Positions 20,001 through 28,546 of a DNA stretch of 64,000 nt are shown piece by piece. The DNA comes from Variovorax sp. DXTD-1. Lineage in GTDB: Bacteria > Pseudomonadota > Gammaproteobacteria > Burkholderiales > Burkholderiaceae_C. The stretch's first letter is position 1; the number at the start of each line of letters is the position of its first letter. The position numbers were made by a program, and so were the translations under genes. The stretch lies in NCBI RefSeq assembly GCF_003984625.1, contig NZ_RWKH01000006.1:163465-227464 (forward strand). Direction: 5' to 3'. The notes under the pieces were generated by a model that saw only the letters and a program-made list of their open reading frames with translations, searched no databases and was not told where the DNA came from.

Positions 20001-23000
20001 GGCCGTGAGCTGTTCGGCACCCAGGCGCACCGACAGCATTGCCCCCGCGGGCTGGGCCTGCATGAGCGCGCCGCGGCGCGCGACGAGCCGTGCGGCATCT
20101 TCGAGCCGCATCACGCCCGCGAGCACCGCGGCCACGAACTCACCCACGCTGTGGCCGATCAGCGCATGCGGCCGCGCACCCAGAGAGAGCAGCCTGCGTG
20201 CCAGCGCGTACTCCAGCGCAAACATGGCGGGTTGCGTCACGGCGGTGGGCGCGAGCGCATCGGCTTCGCCTTCGAACATGCGCTCGCGCAGGTCGAAATC
20301 CAGCGCGCTGCCGAAGGCCTTCACGCAAGCATCGAAGGCGGCGGCGAAGACGGGGTCGTTCGCATGCAGGTTCTTGCCCATGCCGGCGTACTGCGCGCCC
20401 TGGCCGGGGAACATCAGCACCAGTTGGGGCGCGCGCGAATCGATGTGGCCGCTGACGCGCCATGTGCTGTCGCTGCCGCGCAGCGCGGCAATAGCTTCGG
20501 CCGCGTCGCTGGCCACCACGGCGCGGCGGAAGGCGTGAGCCTTGCGGCCGACGCCCAGCGTGTAGGCGACATCGGCCAGCGGCAGCCCGGGCGTTGCATG
20601 GAGGTGCGCCGCCAGCTGCTCCGCGGCCACTGCGAGTGCGGCCTCCGAGCGGGCTGAAAGCGGCAGCACCTGCGGACCGACTGCGATTGGCGAAACGGGG
20701 CGCGGGGGCGCCTCTTCGACGATGACATGCGCGTTGGTGCCGCCCACGCCGAAGGAGCTGACCCCTGCGCGGCGCGGCTCGGCGGCGCGCGGCCACGGCT
20801 GAAGGCTGGGCGAGACGTAGAAGGGCGTGCGCGAAAAGTCGATGGACGGGTTCGGCGCGGTGAAGTGCGCCGTCGGCGGAATCACTTCGTGGTGCAGCGA
20901 AAGCGCTGCCTTGATGAGCCCGGCGGCGCCTGCTGCTGTGACCATGTGGCCCACGTTGCTCTTGAGGGAGCCGAGCGCGCAGAAGCCCAGCGCATCGGTG
21001 TGTTCGCCATAAGCACAGGTCAGTGCCTCGACTTCGATCGGGTCGCCCATCGGCGTGGCCGTGCCGTGCGCCTCCACGTAGGAGATGCTGCGCGCCTCCA
21101 CATGGGCCGCCGCCAGCGCGGCGCGGATCACGGCGGCCTGGCCGTCCACGCTGGGCGCGGTAAAGCTTGCCTTGGCACCGCCGTCGTTGTTGACAGCGGC
21201 GCTGCGCAGCACCGCGTAGATGGTGTCGCCGTCGGCCTGCGCGTCCGCCAGGCGCTTCAGCAAAACCACCGCGGCGCCGTCGCTGAACACGGTGCCCTGG
21301 GCCTGCGCATCGAAGCTGCGCGTGCGGCCGTCGGGAGAGAGCATCGAGCCCTCCTGGTAGAGGTAGCCGCTGCGCGTGGGGCAGGTAACGGACGCGCCGC
21401 CCGCCAGCGCCATGTAGCACTGGCCCGTGCGCAGCGCATGAAAGGCATGGGCCACTGCCACCAGCGATGTCGAGCAGGCGGTGTGCACGCTCACCGCGGG
21501 GCCTGTGAGGTTGAGCCGGTTGGCTACCCGCGTCGTGATGTAGTCCTTCTCGTTGGCCAGCATCACCTGGAACTCGCCCACCGCCTCGATGAGGTCGGGC
21601 CGCGTGCTGACGTGGCGCTGGAAGTAGCTGGCGTTGTACATGCCGGCATACACGCCGACGGGGCCGGGGGCGGCGTCGGGCACATAGCCGGCGCGCTCCA
21701 GGCACTCCCAGCAGATCTCGAGGAACACGCGCTGCTGCGGGTCCATCAGTGCCGCTTCCTTCGGGCCGATGCCGAAGAAGGCGGCGTCGAAGTTCTCGAT
21801 GCCTTCGATCACGCCGCGGGCGCGCACATAGGCCGGGTCCGTGCGCAAGGCTTCGGAAACGCCGGCGTCGAGCGTCTCGTCGTCGAAGAAGCTGATAGTG
21901 TCGCGGCCGGCAACCAGGTTTTCCCAGAACTGCTCGACATCCGCAGCGCCCGGAAAGCGGCCCGCGGTGGCGATCAGCGCCACGGCGTCTTGCAAGTCGG
22001 ACGTGTTGGCCGACGCCTGGGGTGCGCGTGACCGATCAATCGCAGGCGCCGCATCACCGGCGGGAGCCAGCTGGGCCGCCATTGCGGCCGGCGTCGGATA
22101 GCGGAAGAAGAGATTGGTCGAAAGCGGCTTTGCGCTGTCCCGCTGCAGATCGGCCAGCACCTGGAGCACGCGCATCGAATCGCCGCCGAGGTCGAAGAAG
22201 TTGTCGTTGCGGCCGACCTTGGCGATGCGCAGCGCGCGCGCAAAGGCTTCGCACACGCGCTGCTCGGTGGCGCTGCGCGGTTCTTCGAACGGCTGCGCGA
22301 GGTCGGGCCGCTCGCCGGCCGGTTCGGGCAGCGCCTTGCGGTCGAGCTTGCCGTTGGAGGTGACCGGCAACTGATCGAGCCAGACCTGCGCGGAGGGCAC
22401 CAAGGCCGCGGGCAGGCGGGCCGCAAGGTGCGCGCGCAGCGCCTCCCACGAGAGCTTTTCTTGCGAACGCGCGACGAGGTAGGCGACAAGGCTCAGCTGC
22501 CCGTCGGCATCGGGCCGCGCGACCACGGCGCAGCTCTTCACCGCCGGATGGGCGAGGATGGCCGCTTCCACCTCGCCGGTCTCGATGCGGTGGCCGTGAA
22601 TCTTGACTTGTCCGTCGCGCCGGCCGATGAACTCGATGGTGCCGTCGGGCAGCCAGCGCGCGAGGTCGCCCGTGCGGTAGAGGCGCTCGCCCGGTGCGCC
22701 GAAGGGGTCGGGCACGAAGCGTTCTTCCGTCAGCGCGGGTTGCCCCAGGTAGCCGCGCGCCAGTCCGTGTCCGCCGATGCAGAGCTCGCCCACCAAGCCC
22801 GTGGGAAGCAGGGCCATCGTGGGGCTCAGCACGCGCAGCACCGTGTCGTTGATGGGCCGCCCGAGCGGCACCGAGCGCAGGTCGGCGGGCAGCGCCGCGG
22901 GAATGCGGTAGGTGGCCGCGAAAGTCGTGCACTCGGTCGGCCCGTAGCCGTTGCTCAGCGCGAGCTGCGGAAGCGCGGCCAATGCGCGCCGCACATGCGG

Positions 23001-24512
23001 TACCGAAAGGGCTTCGCCGCCGGTGAGCAGGTGCCGCAGGCCCGAGAGATGGGCCGGGTCGTCGTCGATCACCGCGTTGAACAGCGCCGCCGTGAGCCAG
23101 GCGGTGTGCACGTTGTGGCGTGCAATGGTGCGGGCGAGGCCGGCGCCCGTGGGCACGCGCTCGTCGTGAATGACGCAGCAGCCGCCGTTGAGCAGCGGGC
23201 CCCAGACTTCGAGCGTGGACGCATCGAAGCCGAGCGGCGCGGCATGCAGCATCGCGCGGCCGGGAGCCAGTTCGACATAGCCCGCATCGACCACGAGGCG
23301 AAGGATTGCGCGGTGGCAGATCTCGATGCCCTTGGGCGTGCCGGTCGAGCCCGAGGTGTACATCACGTACGCCACCGATTCGCCGTCGATGGCGGGGGCT
23401 TTCCACGAAGCAGGCGCACTGCCTTCAGCGCCGTCAGGCACTTCTGCCGGCTCGTCGAGCACCAGCACGGCCATCGATTCGGGCGCGAGATGGCGATGCA
23501 CGGGCGCGGCGATGGTCAGCCGCGCGTTTGCTTCGGCCAGCATGTAGGCAATCCGCTCGGCCGGAAAGTCCGTCGGCACCGGCACATAGGCCGCACCTGC
23601 CTTGAGAACGCCCAACTGGGTCACCACGGCCGCCATCGAGCGGTCGAGCAGCAGCCCGACGGCATCGCCTGCGTGCACGCCCAGGTGCTGGAGGTGCCGG
23701 GCAAGCCGTTCGGAGCGGCGTTCGAGCTCGCTGTAGCTCATTTGCGCATCGCCTTCCGCAAGGGCCGGCGCATCGGGCGTGGCGGCGGCCTGGCGGCTGA
23801 ACATTTGCGCCACATTGAGTTGGCGGTTCAGCGGGGCGGGCGGCGTGTTCCACGCAACGAGCTGTTGCTCGCGATCAGCCGCGGGCAGGGTGCGGATGTC
23901 GCCCAGCGGTGCGTCGGGGCGGCAGAGCAGGTCGGCGGCCGTGTCGGCGATTGCGGCCAGCAATTGCTCGATGGATGCGGCGTCCAGAAGACCTGCTGCG
24001 GCGTCGGCGTGAAGGCGCGGCGCGTCGGATGCGGCGTTCAGCCAGAGGTGAAGGGGTGCCTGGAGTGCGGGGGCGACGGTCTCGGCGCGGAGCCAGAGAA
24101 AGCTGGGCGAGGACTCGGGCGTGTCTGTGCCGAATGCTTCAGCGGCCTGGCGCCGCTTCTGGTCGAGCGTGGCCAGCCATGCGCTTGCCGGCTGTGCGGG
24201 ATCGAACGCCATGGCAAGCGCGGCGTGCCTTGCGGCTGCTTGCGAGGGGCGTGCCGACGCTTCGTGCAGAACCGCTTGCTGGGCGCCGAGCCAGCGCGCC
24301 TGCAACAGGAGCCAGGCTGCTGCAAATGGGGTGTCCGGCAATTGACCGGCGGCTGCAGCCCATTGGCTCCAATGCCGCATATTTTCCGGTGCGAGTGCGA
24401 TTGAACTGACAATTCGTTCTGTCGTTGCAGAGCTAGGCAGCGAAACGAACAGGTCGCCCAGGGAAGGCGGGGGGACTTCGAATTGCACCGAAAAAACGGA
24501 ATGAAGTTTCAT
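17076..24512 (-). CDS. hybrid NRPS-PKS-aminotransferase megasynthase, A-PCP-KS-AT-ACP-AMT
   Basis: 2478 residues. Residues 1-235 look like the back half of a condensation domain with no HHxxxDG. Adenylation about 240-740 (YTSGSTGTPKG, pocket read as D-A-L-W-L-G-G-T-F, close to valine codes); PCP, Ser779; ketosynthase 840-1270 (TACSTS, Cys1013; EAHGT and SNVGH His residues present); acyltransferase 1360-1680 (GHSVG, Ser1455; HAFH at 1551-1554, the malonyl-CoA type); ACP, Ser1792; an Ala/Pro/Gln-rich linker 1831-1960; class III PLP aminotransferase 2010-2440 (TYGKVIGGG, Lys2260). There is no KR, DH or MT. The KS-AT-ACP-AMT order is that of iturin/mycosubtilin and microcystin synthases, where the AMT turns a beta-ketone into a beta-amine. 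It is the first gene of the operon. Confidence 0.96.
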   Translation of the reverse strand: MKLHSVFSVQFEVPPPSLGDLFVSLPSSATTERIVSSIALAPENMRHWSQWAAAAGQLPDTPFAAAWLLLQARWLGAQQAVLHEASARPSQAAARHAALAMAFDPAQPASAWLATLDQKRRQAAEAFGTDTPESSPSFLWLRAETVAPALQAPLHLWLNAASDAPRLHADAAAGLLDAASIEQLLAAIADTAADLLCRPDAPLGDIRTLPAADREQQLVAWNTPPAPLNRQLNVAQMFSRQAAATPDAPALAEGDAQMSYSELERRSERLARHLQHLGVHAGDAVGLLLDRSMAAVVTQLGVLKAGAAYVPVPTDFPAERIAYMLAEANARLTIAAPVHRHLAPESMAVLVLDEPAEVPDGAEGSAPASWKAPAIDGESVAYVMYTSGSTGTPKGIEICHRAILRLVVDAGYVELAPGRAMLHAAPLGFDASTLEVWGPLLNGGCCVIHDERVPTGAGLARTIARHNVHTAWLTAALFNAVIDDDPAHLSGLRHLLTGGEALSVPHVRRALAALPQLALSNGYGPTECTTFAATYRIPAALPADLRSVPLGRPINDTVLRVLSPTMALLPTGLVGELCIGGHGLARGYLGQPALTEERFVPDPFGAPGERLYRTGDLARWLPDGTIEFIGRRDGQVKIHGHRIETGEVEAAILAHPAVKSCAVVARPDADGQLSLVAYLVARSQEKLSWEALRAHLAARLPAALVPSAQVWLDQLPVTSNGKLDRKALPEPAGERPDLAQPFEEPRSATEQRVCEAFARALRIAKVGRNDNFFDLGGDSMRVLQVLADLQRDSAKPLSTNLFFRYPTPAAMAAQLAPAGDAAPAIDRSRAPQASANTSDLQDAVALIATAGRFPGAADVEQFWENLVAGRDTISFFDDETLDAGVSEALRTDPAYVRARGVIEGIENFDAAFFGIGPKEAALMDPQQRVFLEICWECLERAGYVPDAAPGPVGVYAGMYNASYFQRHVSTRPDLIEAVGEFQVMLANEKDYITTRVANRLNLTGPAVSVHTACSTSLVAVAHAFHALRTGQCYMALAGGASVTCPTRSGYLYQEGSMLSPDGRTRSFDAQAQGTVFSDGAAVVLLKRLADAQADGDTIYAVLRSAAVNNDGGAKASFTAPSVDGQAAVIRAALAAAHVEARSISYVEAHGTATPMGDPIEVEALTCAYGEHTDALGFCALGSLKSNVGHMVTAAGAAGLIKAALSLHHEVIPPTAHFTAPNPSIDFSRTPFYVSPSLQPWPRAAEPRRAGVSSFGVGGTNAHVIVEEAPPRPVSPIAVGPQVLPLSARSEAALAVAAEQLAAHLHATPGLPLADVAYTLGVGRKAHAFRRAVVASDAAEAIAALRGSDSTWRVSGHIDSRAPQLVLMFPGQGAQYAGMGKNLHANDPVFAAAFDACVKAFGSALDFDLRERMFEGEADALAPTAVTQPAMFALEYALARRLLSLGARPHALIGHSVGEFVAAVLAGVMRLEDAARLVARRGALMQAQPAGAMLSVRLGAEQLTARLGDSLSLAADNGPTACVAAGPFEAIAALQASLQEEDIPSRPLQTSHAFHSAMMDGAVAPFEALVSEVALHPPTIPIYSTLTGRLLEDAEATSAAYWARHLRGTVHFSPAVRSAMAQTARPLFVEVGPRNALATLVRQHGAGEVMPLLQGEPADEARTLRLALARLWTCGADVELSRLAVRTGAQRVRLPTYPFERKRFWVDIAAPAAKPAISPEAAPPMPALFVPPPVLETTVTVAAAPPLPVSSTSASSDASLDARLRSLFEDISGIDMAQAEGNAAFSELGLDSLTLTQVATQIKKRFKVNLSFRQLMENYRSLDALGAFLRESLPPEPAAAVAAAPAIAPVAAAVSTAVFAPAATAITVPATVHPSPVFTPLPASGIGATPLVQLVTQQMELMRQQLALLSGAGANLSQEAATQTVQQAAQPAMQATAAQAMPASPALPNADEPAAAKEPVRYDVTKAFGAIARIHTQRTAEPSGRQKARLAAFMRRYVARTQKSKQFTEANRPHMADPRVVNGFRPITKEITYQIVIERSKGSKLWDLDGNEYVDALNGFGMNMFGWQPDFVQEAVRRQLDEGYEIGPQHPLAAEVTALICELTGSDRAALCNTGSEAVMAALRIARTVTGRSTVVVFTGSYHGTFDEVLVRAGKGGKGLSAAPGVMSGMFGDIRVLDYGTPEALAFIRENADDLAAVLAEPVQSRRPDFQPREFLEEVRAITAQSGSCLIFDEVITGFRVGLGGAQELFGIRADLATYGKVIGGGFPVGVIAGKREFMDALDGGAWQYGDDSIPGVGVTYFAGTFVRHPLALAAAKASLTYLKEAGPALQIGLSTSTGTMAEELTAWCAEVGAPIAIRHFASLWRVSWLEDHPLQDLLFAMMRSRGVHILDNFPCFLTSAHSAEDIATIQRAFKESVAEMQESGFLPRRATVITGFDYRKAEEDDGSVLARDIDGQPFWYVPDTTSSPTHLINGKATA

Positions 24513-25220
24513 GAAAAGGCTCGAATGGGTAATATCTGCTAATAGGTTGAATACTGAAAAACTGCATTAAGTAGAAATAAAATGAGGTAGTACGTTTGGT
24601 CATATTTCGGAGGCAATCCTAGGGTGTTTGGTGAAGACGGTGGGGGCAAATGTTGGCCAAGTTACATTGTGGAATCAGTTGTTACATGAACGTACTGCCT
24701 GATATCGCCCAAACAGGGTAGCTAATCACTGAATTCGAGTAGGTAGCTCGCTCGCGAGCGTGCGCTCGGGTTCCCGGTCTACGTGAAATCAGTGCCCGTG
24801 AGCTGTTCACGAGGGAACCAATGTAAAAATTCCGAGGCACTGGCGCATGAGCGGTGTGCCCCCTTTCAGGGGAGACAATCGCCCCGTTTCCCTCGGATGG
24901 ATCCATGACAAAGCGCCTGTATGGCACGGCGGGCTGCGGTCAAAAGGGAGAGGGGATCCCGGCGTTGCACCGGGGACCTGACGATTACAGTTCGGCCTTG
25001 ATCGCAGTGGCGCTGCCCCGAGTCGATGCTTACAGGTGGCGCGAACGCGACGCGAAAATATCGAGAACTAAGGATGTATGGATAAACAGGGTAAACGGCC
25101 CCTGTTATTAATCATTCGAGCTTGTAACGAAGTTAAAAATTTCCGTCGCGGAATCCGAGTTCATGTAATTCTTGAGCAATAACTTGTCTCAAGATTGTCG
25201 CAACTTTTGAAGGATTCCAA
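24513..25220. promoter_or_regulatory. divergent intergenic region driving the synthase/EPS operon and the methyltransferase pair
   Basis: 708 bp without a credible gene, clearly AT-richer than its flanks, between divergent operons. Visible elements: GTTACAT twice in direct orientation at 24661-24667 and 24681-24687 (20 bp apart, two helical turns); an imperfect palindrome around the NruI-like TCGCGA near 24750; a small dyad CGTGA/TCACG near 24797-24812; a hairpin AACAGGG/CCCTGTT near 25087-25107; and a 7-bp inverted repeat TCTTGAG/CTCAAGA at 25170-25176 and 25188-25194, ending 26 bp before the methyltransferase ATG. I cannot define -35/-10 boxes with confidence. Confidence 0.6.
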
Positions 25221-26108
25221 ATGTTCCGGGATATCTTATTGCCAAATGCAAAATTGAAGCAATCCGGGGTCTACTACGAGTCTGGATTGGAGCGGAAAAC
25301 CGAAGCCATTACCGCCAACGCCACTTATTTTGGCAATCCGCAGTGGGCCCAGGAGTACCTCGATTTCTGCCACCGGGACGCACATTTCAGGAGCCGATGG
25401 CTCGCGGCGGCGGGCGACTGGACGGACAAGATCGTCATCGACCTGGGCTGCGGACCCGGGAATATCTTTGCCACCGTGGGCGGAAAGCCGCGGCTTCTGG
25501 TGGGCGTCGATGTCGCTCCCGGCTCGCTGGAGTTGGCGGCAAAGCTGGGCTATACGGCGGTGCTGGCCGATGCGGCCTACACGCCTTTTCGCTCGCATGT
25601 GGCGGACATCGTCGCCATCAATGCGTCCCTGCACCATTGCGACGACATGGCTGCGGTGCTGCGCGAAGGCGCCCGGCTCGTCAAGCCGCACGGCCTCCTG
25701 GTAACCGACCACGATCCGCAGCTCACCGCGTGGGACTACAAGGGCATCGCCAAGCTCATGTGGGATGCGCGGCTGTGGGTTTACCGGGCCATCCGGCATG
25801 GCTTTCACAAGACCGGCAGCCAGCAGTCGTGGGGCCTCAGGACCGAAGTCCATCACCAGCCCGGTGACGGCGTCACGAAGGAGTTCTTCAAGTCGACACT
25901 GGAGCCGCTCGGCTTTGATGTGCGCGTTTATCCGCACAACCACCAGATCGGCGCCGAAGCGCTGAGCGGTGTTGTGGGGCCCGCGCAATGGAAGTACCGC
26001 CTGGGCAATGTGCTGTCCGGCCGGCGCCCGTCCGCACCTACCAGCGCGTTGTCATTGATGTGCGTAGCCAAGCGCCGCGGCGATGCGCCAAACATGGCGG
26101 CGGAATAA
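25221..26108 (+). CDS. class I SAM-dependent methyltransferase
   Basis: 295 residues. Motif I IDLGCGPG at about residues 72-79, the acidic VGVDVAPGS after the second strand, and VAINASLHH as motif IV place it in the Methyltransf_11 superfamily. The start is preceded by AAGGA. It is divergent from the synthase/EPS operon across the shared regulatory region, and a second methyltransferase follows 35 bp later. A tailoring role on the peptide/polyketide or on the EPS sugar is a reasonable inference, but the substrate is unknown. Confidence 0.85.
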   Translation: MFRDILLPNAKLKQSGVYYESGLERKTEAITANATYFGNPQWAQEYLDFCHRDAHFRSRWLAAAGDWTDKIVIDLGCGPGNIFATVGGKPRLLVGVDVAPGSLELAAKLGYTAVLADAAYTPFRSHVADIVAINASLHHCDDMAAVLREGARLVKPHGLLVTDHDPQLTAWDYKGIAKLMWDARLWVYRAIRHGFHKTGSQQSWGLRTEVHHQPGDGVTKEFFKSTLEPLGFDVRVYPHNHQIGAEALSGVVGPAQWKYRLGNVLSGRRPSAPTSALSLMCVAKRRGDAPNMAAE

Positions 26109-26143
26109 AGCCGTTTTCACAACAACAAAGAGGAGACCGACCC

Positions 26144-26911
26144 ATGCTTTCAACCCTGATGCCCCTGACACCGAGCGACTACGAGCGCAAATTTTTGGCC
26201 AACCAGGACGAGAACCTCTTCATGGGCTCGTTCGAGAGTTTTGCCGCCGCCGAAGCGGGCGCACCTCCTTCGAAGGCGGTGGGCTACGACAACGCCGAAG
26301 CGGCCTGGGAAATCTACAGCCACCAGATTTATTTCTACGACTACCCGGGTCTTTTCTGGCTCTCCAGGTCCATCGACGCGGGCATGTCGCGCGTGTTCGA
26401 CCTGGGCGGGCACGTGGGCATCAAGTACTACGCCTTCCGCCGCGTGATGCCTTACCCCGACAACCTGCGCTGGACTGTTTGCGATGTTCCGGGCGTGGTG
26501 CAAACCGGGCGCGAACTGGCCGTGCGGCGCGAGGCGACCGCGCAATTGAGCTTTACCACCAACTACGAAGATGCCAGCGGCTGCGACGTGCTGTATGCAT
26601 CGGGCAGCCTGCAGTACTTGCCCGTACAGATCTCCAAGATCATTGCATCGCTTGCAGTGAAGCCCAAGCGCATCGTGCTGAACACGACCGCCGTTCACCC
26701 GGAGCGCACCATCTACACGCTCAACAGCATCGGCTTTGCGGTGTGCCCCTACCGCATCCAGCACGACGAGGAGTTGTGGGCAGAGCTGAGAAACGCCGGA
26801 TACAAGCGCCGCGATGCCTGGCGCAACGTAGGCAAGCCCATCGAAGTGCCCTTTGTCGAGGGTGGGGACAAGCCCTATTACGCGGGGTGCTGCTTCGACC
26901 TTGCCGGGTAA
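26144..26911 (+). CDS. putative methyltransferase, LIC12133 (TIGR04325) family-like
   Basis: 255 residues. It has the features of the TIGR04325 group: FYDYPGLFWL, FDLGGHVGIKYYAF (SAM-binding strand with G-G-x-x-G), WTVCDVPGVV, and a C-terminal YYAGCCFDL. This family is common in O-antigen and capsule loci. The start at 26144 follows a good AGGAGA site; the frame extends upstream without any better start. It forms a two-gene operon with the preceding methyltransferase and ends in front of a hairpin terminator. Confidence 0.8.
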   Translation: MLSTLMPLTPSDYERKFLANQDENLFMGSFESFAAAEAGAPPSKAVGYDNAEAAWEIYSHQIYFYDYPGLFWLSRSIDAGMSRVFDLGGHVGIKYYAFRRVMPYPDNLRWTVCDVPGVVQTGRELAVRREATAQLSFTTNYEDASGCDVLYASGSLQYLPVQISKIIASLAVKPKRIVLNTTAVHPERTIYTLNSIGFAVCPYRIQHDEELWAELRNAGYKRRDAWRNVGKPIEVPFVEGGDKPYYAGCCFDLAG

Positions 26912-26918
26912 GCGGCGT

Positions 26919-26943
26919 GAGAGGGCTACTCGCGAGCCCTCTC
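26919..26943. terminator. hairpin terminator between convergent genes
   Basis: A 9-bp perfect stem (GAGAGGGCT with AGCCCTCTC) around a 7-nt loop, 7 bp after the methyltransferase stop and just before the stop of the convergent acyl-CoA dehydrogenase gene. There is no strong U-run, so efficiency is uncertain, but the position fits a shared terminator. Confidence 0.55.
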
Positions 26944-26950
26944 GCCGTTG

Positions 26951-28183
26951 TCAACGTGCGTAGCGCGCGAGCTCGTGCTTGGCAATCGCGTTGCGGTGCA
27001 CTTCATCCGGACCATCGGCCATGCGCAGATGGCGGGCGTAGGCCCAGAAGTTCACCAGCAGCGTGTCCTGGCTCAAGCCCATGGCGCCGAAGGCCTGCAT
27101 TGCGTCGTCGATCACCTGGATGCAGTTGTTGGGCGCAATCACCTTGATCATCGCGATCTCCTGCGCCGCCACCTTGTTGCCCACCGTGTCCATGCGCCAG
27201 GCCGCGTGCAGCACCATCCAGCGCGTCTGGTCGATCAGCATGCGGCTCTTGGCAATGCGCTCGCGCCACACGCCCTGTTCGGAAAGCGGCTTGCCGAAAG
27301 CCACGCGCGACACCACGCGTTCGCACATCATCTCCAGCGCCGATTCGGCCATGCCGATCATGCGCATGCAGTGGTGAATGCGTCCCGGGCCGAGGCGGCC
27401 CTGCGCAATTTCGAAGCCTCGGCCCTCGCCCAGCAGGATGTTGTCGACCGGCACGCGCACGTTCTCGAACAGCACCTCCGGGTGGCCGAACGGCGCATCG
27501 AAGTGATTGACCAGCGCCATGTCGCGCAGCACCGTGATGCCCGGTGTGTCCGCGGGCACGATGACCATCGACTGCTGCTTGTGGCGATCGGCGTTGTCGG
27601 GGTCCGTCTTGCCCATCAGGATGAACAGCTTGCAGCGCTCGTTCATCGCACCGGTGATGTACCACTTGCGCCCATTGATCACGTACTCGTTGCCCTCGCG
27701 CCGGATGCTGCACGCGATGTTGGTCGCGTCCGAAGAGGCCACTGCCGGTTCGGTCATTGCAAAGGCGGAGCGGATCTTCCCGTCGAGCAGCGGCTGCAGC
27801 CAGCGCGCCTTCTGCGCGGCCGAACCGTAGCGCTCGATCACCTCGGTATTGCCCGTGTCCGGCGCGCTGCAGTTGAACGCCTCGGCGCTCCAGTAGCGAC
27901 GGCCCATGATCTCGCACAGCGGCGCGTACTCCAGGTTCGTCAAACCCGCACCGTGTGCCGTCTCGGGCAGGAACAGGTTCCACAGGCCCGCAGCGCGGGC
28001 TTTTTCTTTCAGTTCTTCGAGCAGCGGCAGGCCGGTGTAGAAGCCGCCATTCTTCTGCGCGTTGAGGTAAGACTGATGCGCCTCTTCGGCCTGGCGCTTC
28101 TCGTTCGGGTAGATGTGCGCATCCATGAAGGCAAGCAGCCGCGTGCGCAAATCCTGGACCTTGGGCGTGTAGGCGAATTCCAT
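26951..28183 (-). CDS. acyl-CoA dehydrogenase (FAD-dependent)
   Basis: 410 residues from ATG 28183. It has [16 protein letters not shown] (FAD/substrate loop), [11 protein letters not shown], the C-terminal [12 protein letters not shown] and an [10 protein letters not shown] tail, as in the long-chain ACAD/ACAD10-11-like group. It introduces a 2,3 double bond into an acyl-CoA, passing electrons to ETF. The frame continues to another ATG at 28318 with a 45-residue, Ala/Pro-rich extension; family length favours 28183. Monocistronic; it lies next to the tRNA-Gly and has no evident link to the EPS operon. Confidence 0.9.
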   Translation of the reverse strand: MEFAYTPKVQDLRTRLLAFMDAHIYPNEKRQAEEAHQSYLNAQKNGGFYTGLPLLEELKEKARAAGLWNLFLPETAHGAGLTNLEYAPLCEIMGRRYWSAEAFNCSAPDTGNTEVIERYGSAAQKARWLQPLLDGKIRSAFAMTEPAVASSDATNIACSIRREGNEYVINGRKWYITGAMNERCKLFILMGKTDPDNADRHKQQSMVIVPADTPGITVLRDMALVNHFDAPFGHPEVLFENVRVPVDNILLGEGRGFEIAQGRLGPGRIHHCMRMIGMAESALEMMCERVVSRVAFGKPLSEQGVWRERIAKSRMLIDQTRWMVLHAAWRMDTVGNKVAAQEIAMIKVIAPNNCIQVIDDAMQAFGAMGLSQDTLLVNFWAYARHLRMADGPDEVHRNAIAKHELARYAR

Positions 28184-28349
28184 GAGAGACGTCTTTCGAG
28201 GGGCTTTGGGGGTGCCTCGATGGTGCCGGGCCGCTGGCTGGGCGGCTGTCTCCTGCATGACGGGGGCGTACGGCATGAGCGCGCTGTAGACGCGGCTGAC
28301 GAAGGGCTTCTTACTCACGCCGAGTTTCAGCTATCTACGACGCAGCGCT

Positions 28350-28423
28350 TGGAGCGGGTGAAGGGAATCGAACCCTCGTATGAAGCTTGGGAAGCTGCCG
28401 TTCTACCATTGAACTACACCCGC
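28350..28423 (-). tRNA. tRNA-Gly (anticodon CCC)
   Basis: 74 nt including an encoded CCA. Acceptor stem GCGGGTG pairs with CACCCGC, the D stem GTTC pairs with GAAC, the anticodon loop reads TTCCCAA (anticodon CCC), and the T-arm is GAGGG-TTCGATT-CCCTT. It is close to E. coli glyU. The anticodon stem has one apparent C-U mismatch (28-42). It is the integration target of the adjacent island: the first 22 nt of the tRNA gene recur at 31856-31877. Confidence 0.95.
28402..28423 (+). repeat. att-like 22-bp repeat, copy 1 (within tRNA-Gly)
   Basis: 22 bp on the plus strand equal to the complement of tRNA-Gly nucleotides 1-22, identical to 31856-31877. This would be one crossover core of the island. 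Integration at the 5' part of a tRNA gene is less common than at the 3' end and implies that the present tRNA promoter was brought in or remade by the element. Confidence 0.75.
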
Positions 28424-28546
28424 ATTTTGCAACCCGTTGATTTCTAACGAGTTATCGACCTAAGTGCCTGATTTTACAGAGGGAAGTTGGAGTTTCAACT
28501 TCGACCGTGTTCCCAACGTCACCCGGCTTCACCCCTATCAACTTGG

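Noticed and set aside
12070..24512. Siderophore assembly line
   Set aside because: No TonB receptor, ornithine hydroxylase, catecholate genes or exporter nearby; the neighbours are EPS genes.
24854..25111. 85-codon frame in the divergent regulatory region, and an 81-codon one opposite
   Set aside because: No ribosome site, biased composition or homology-like pattern; the region looks regulatory.
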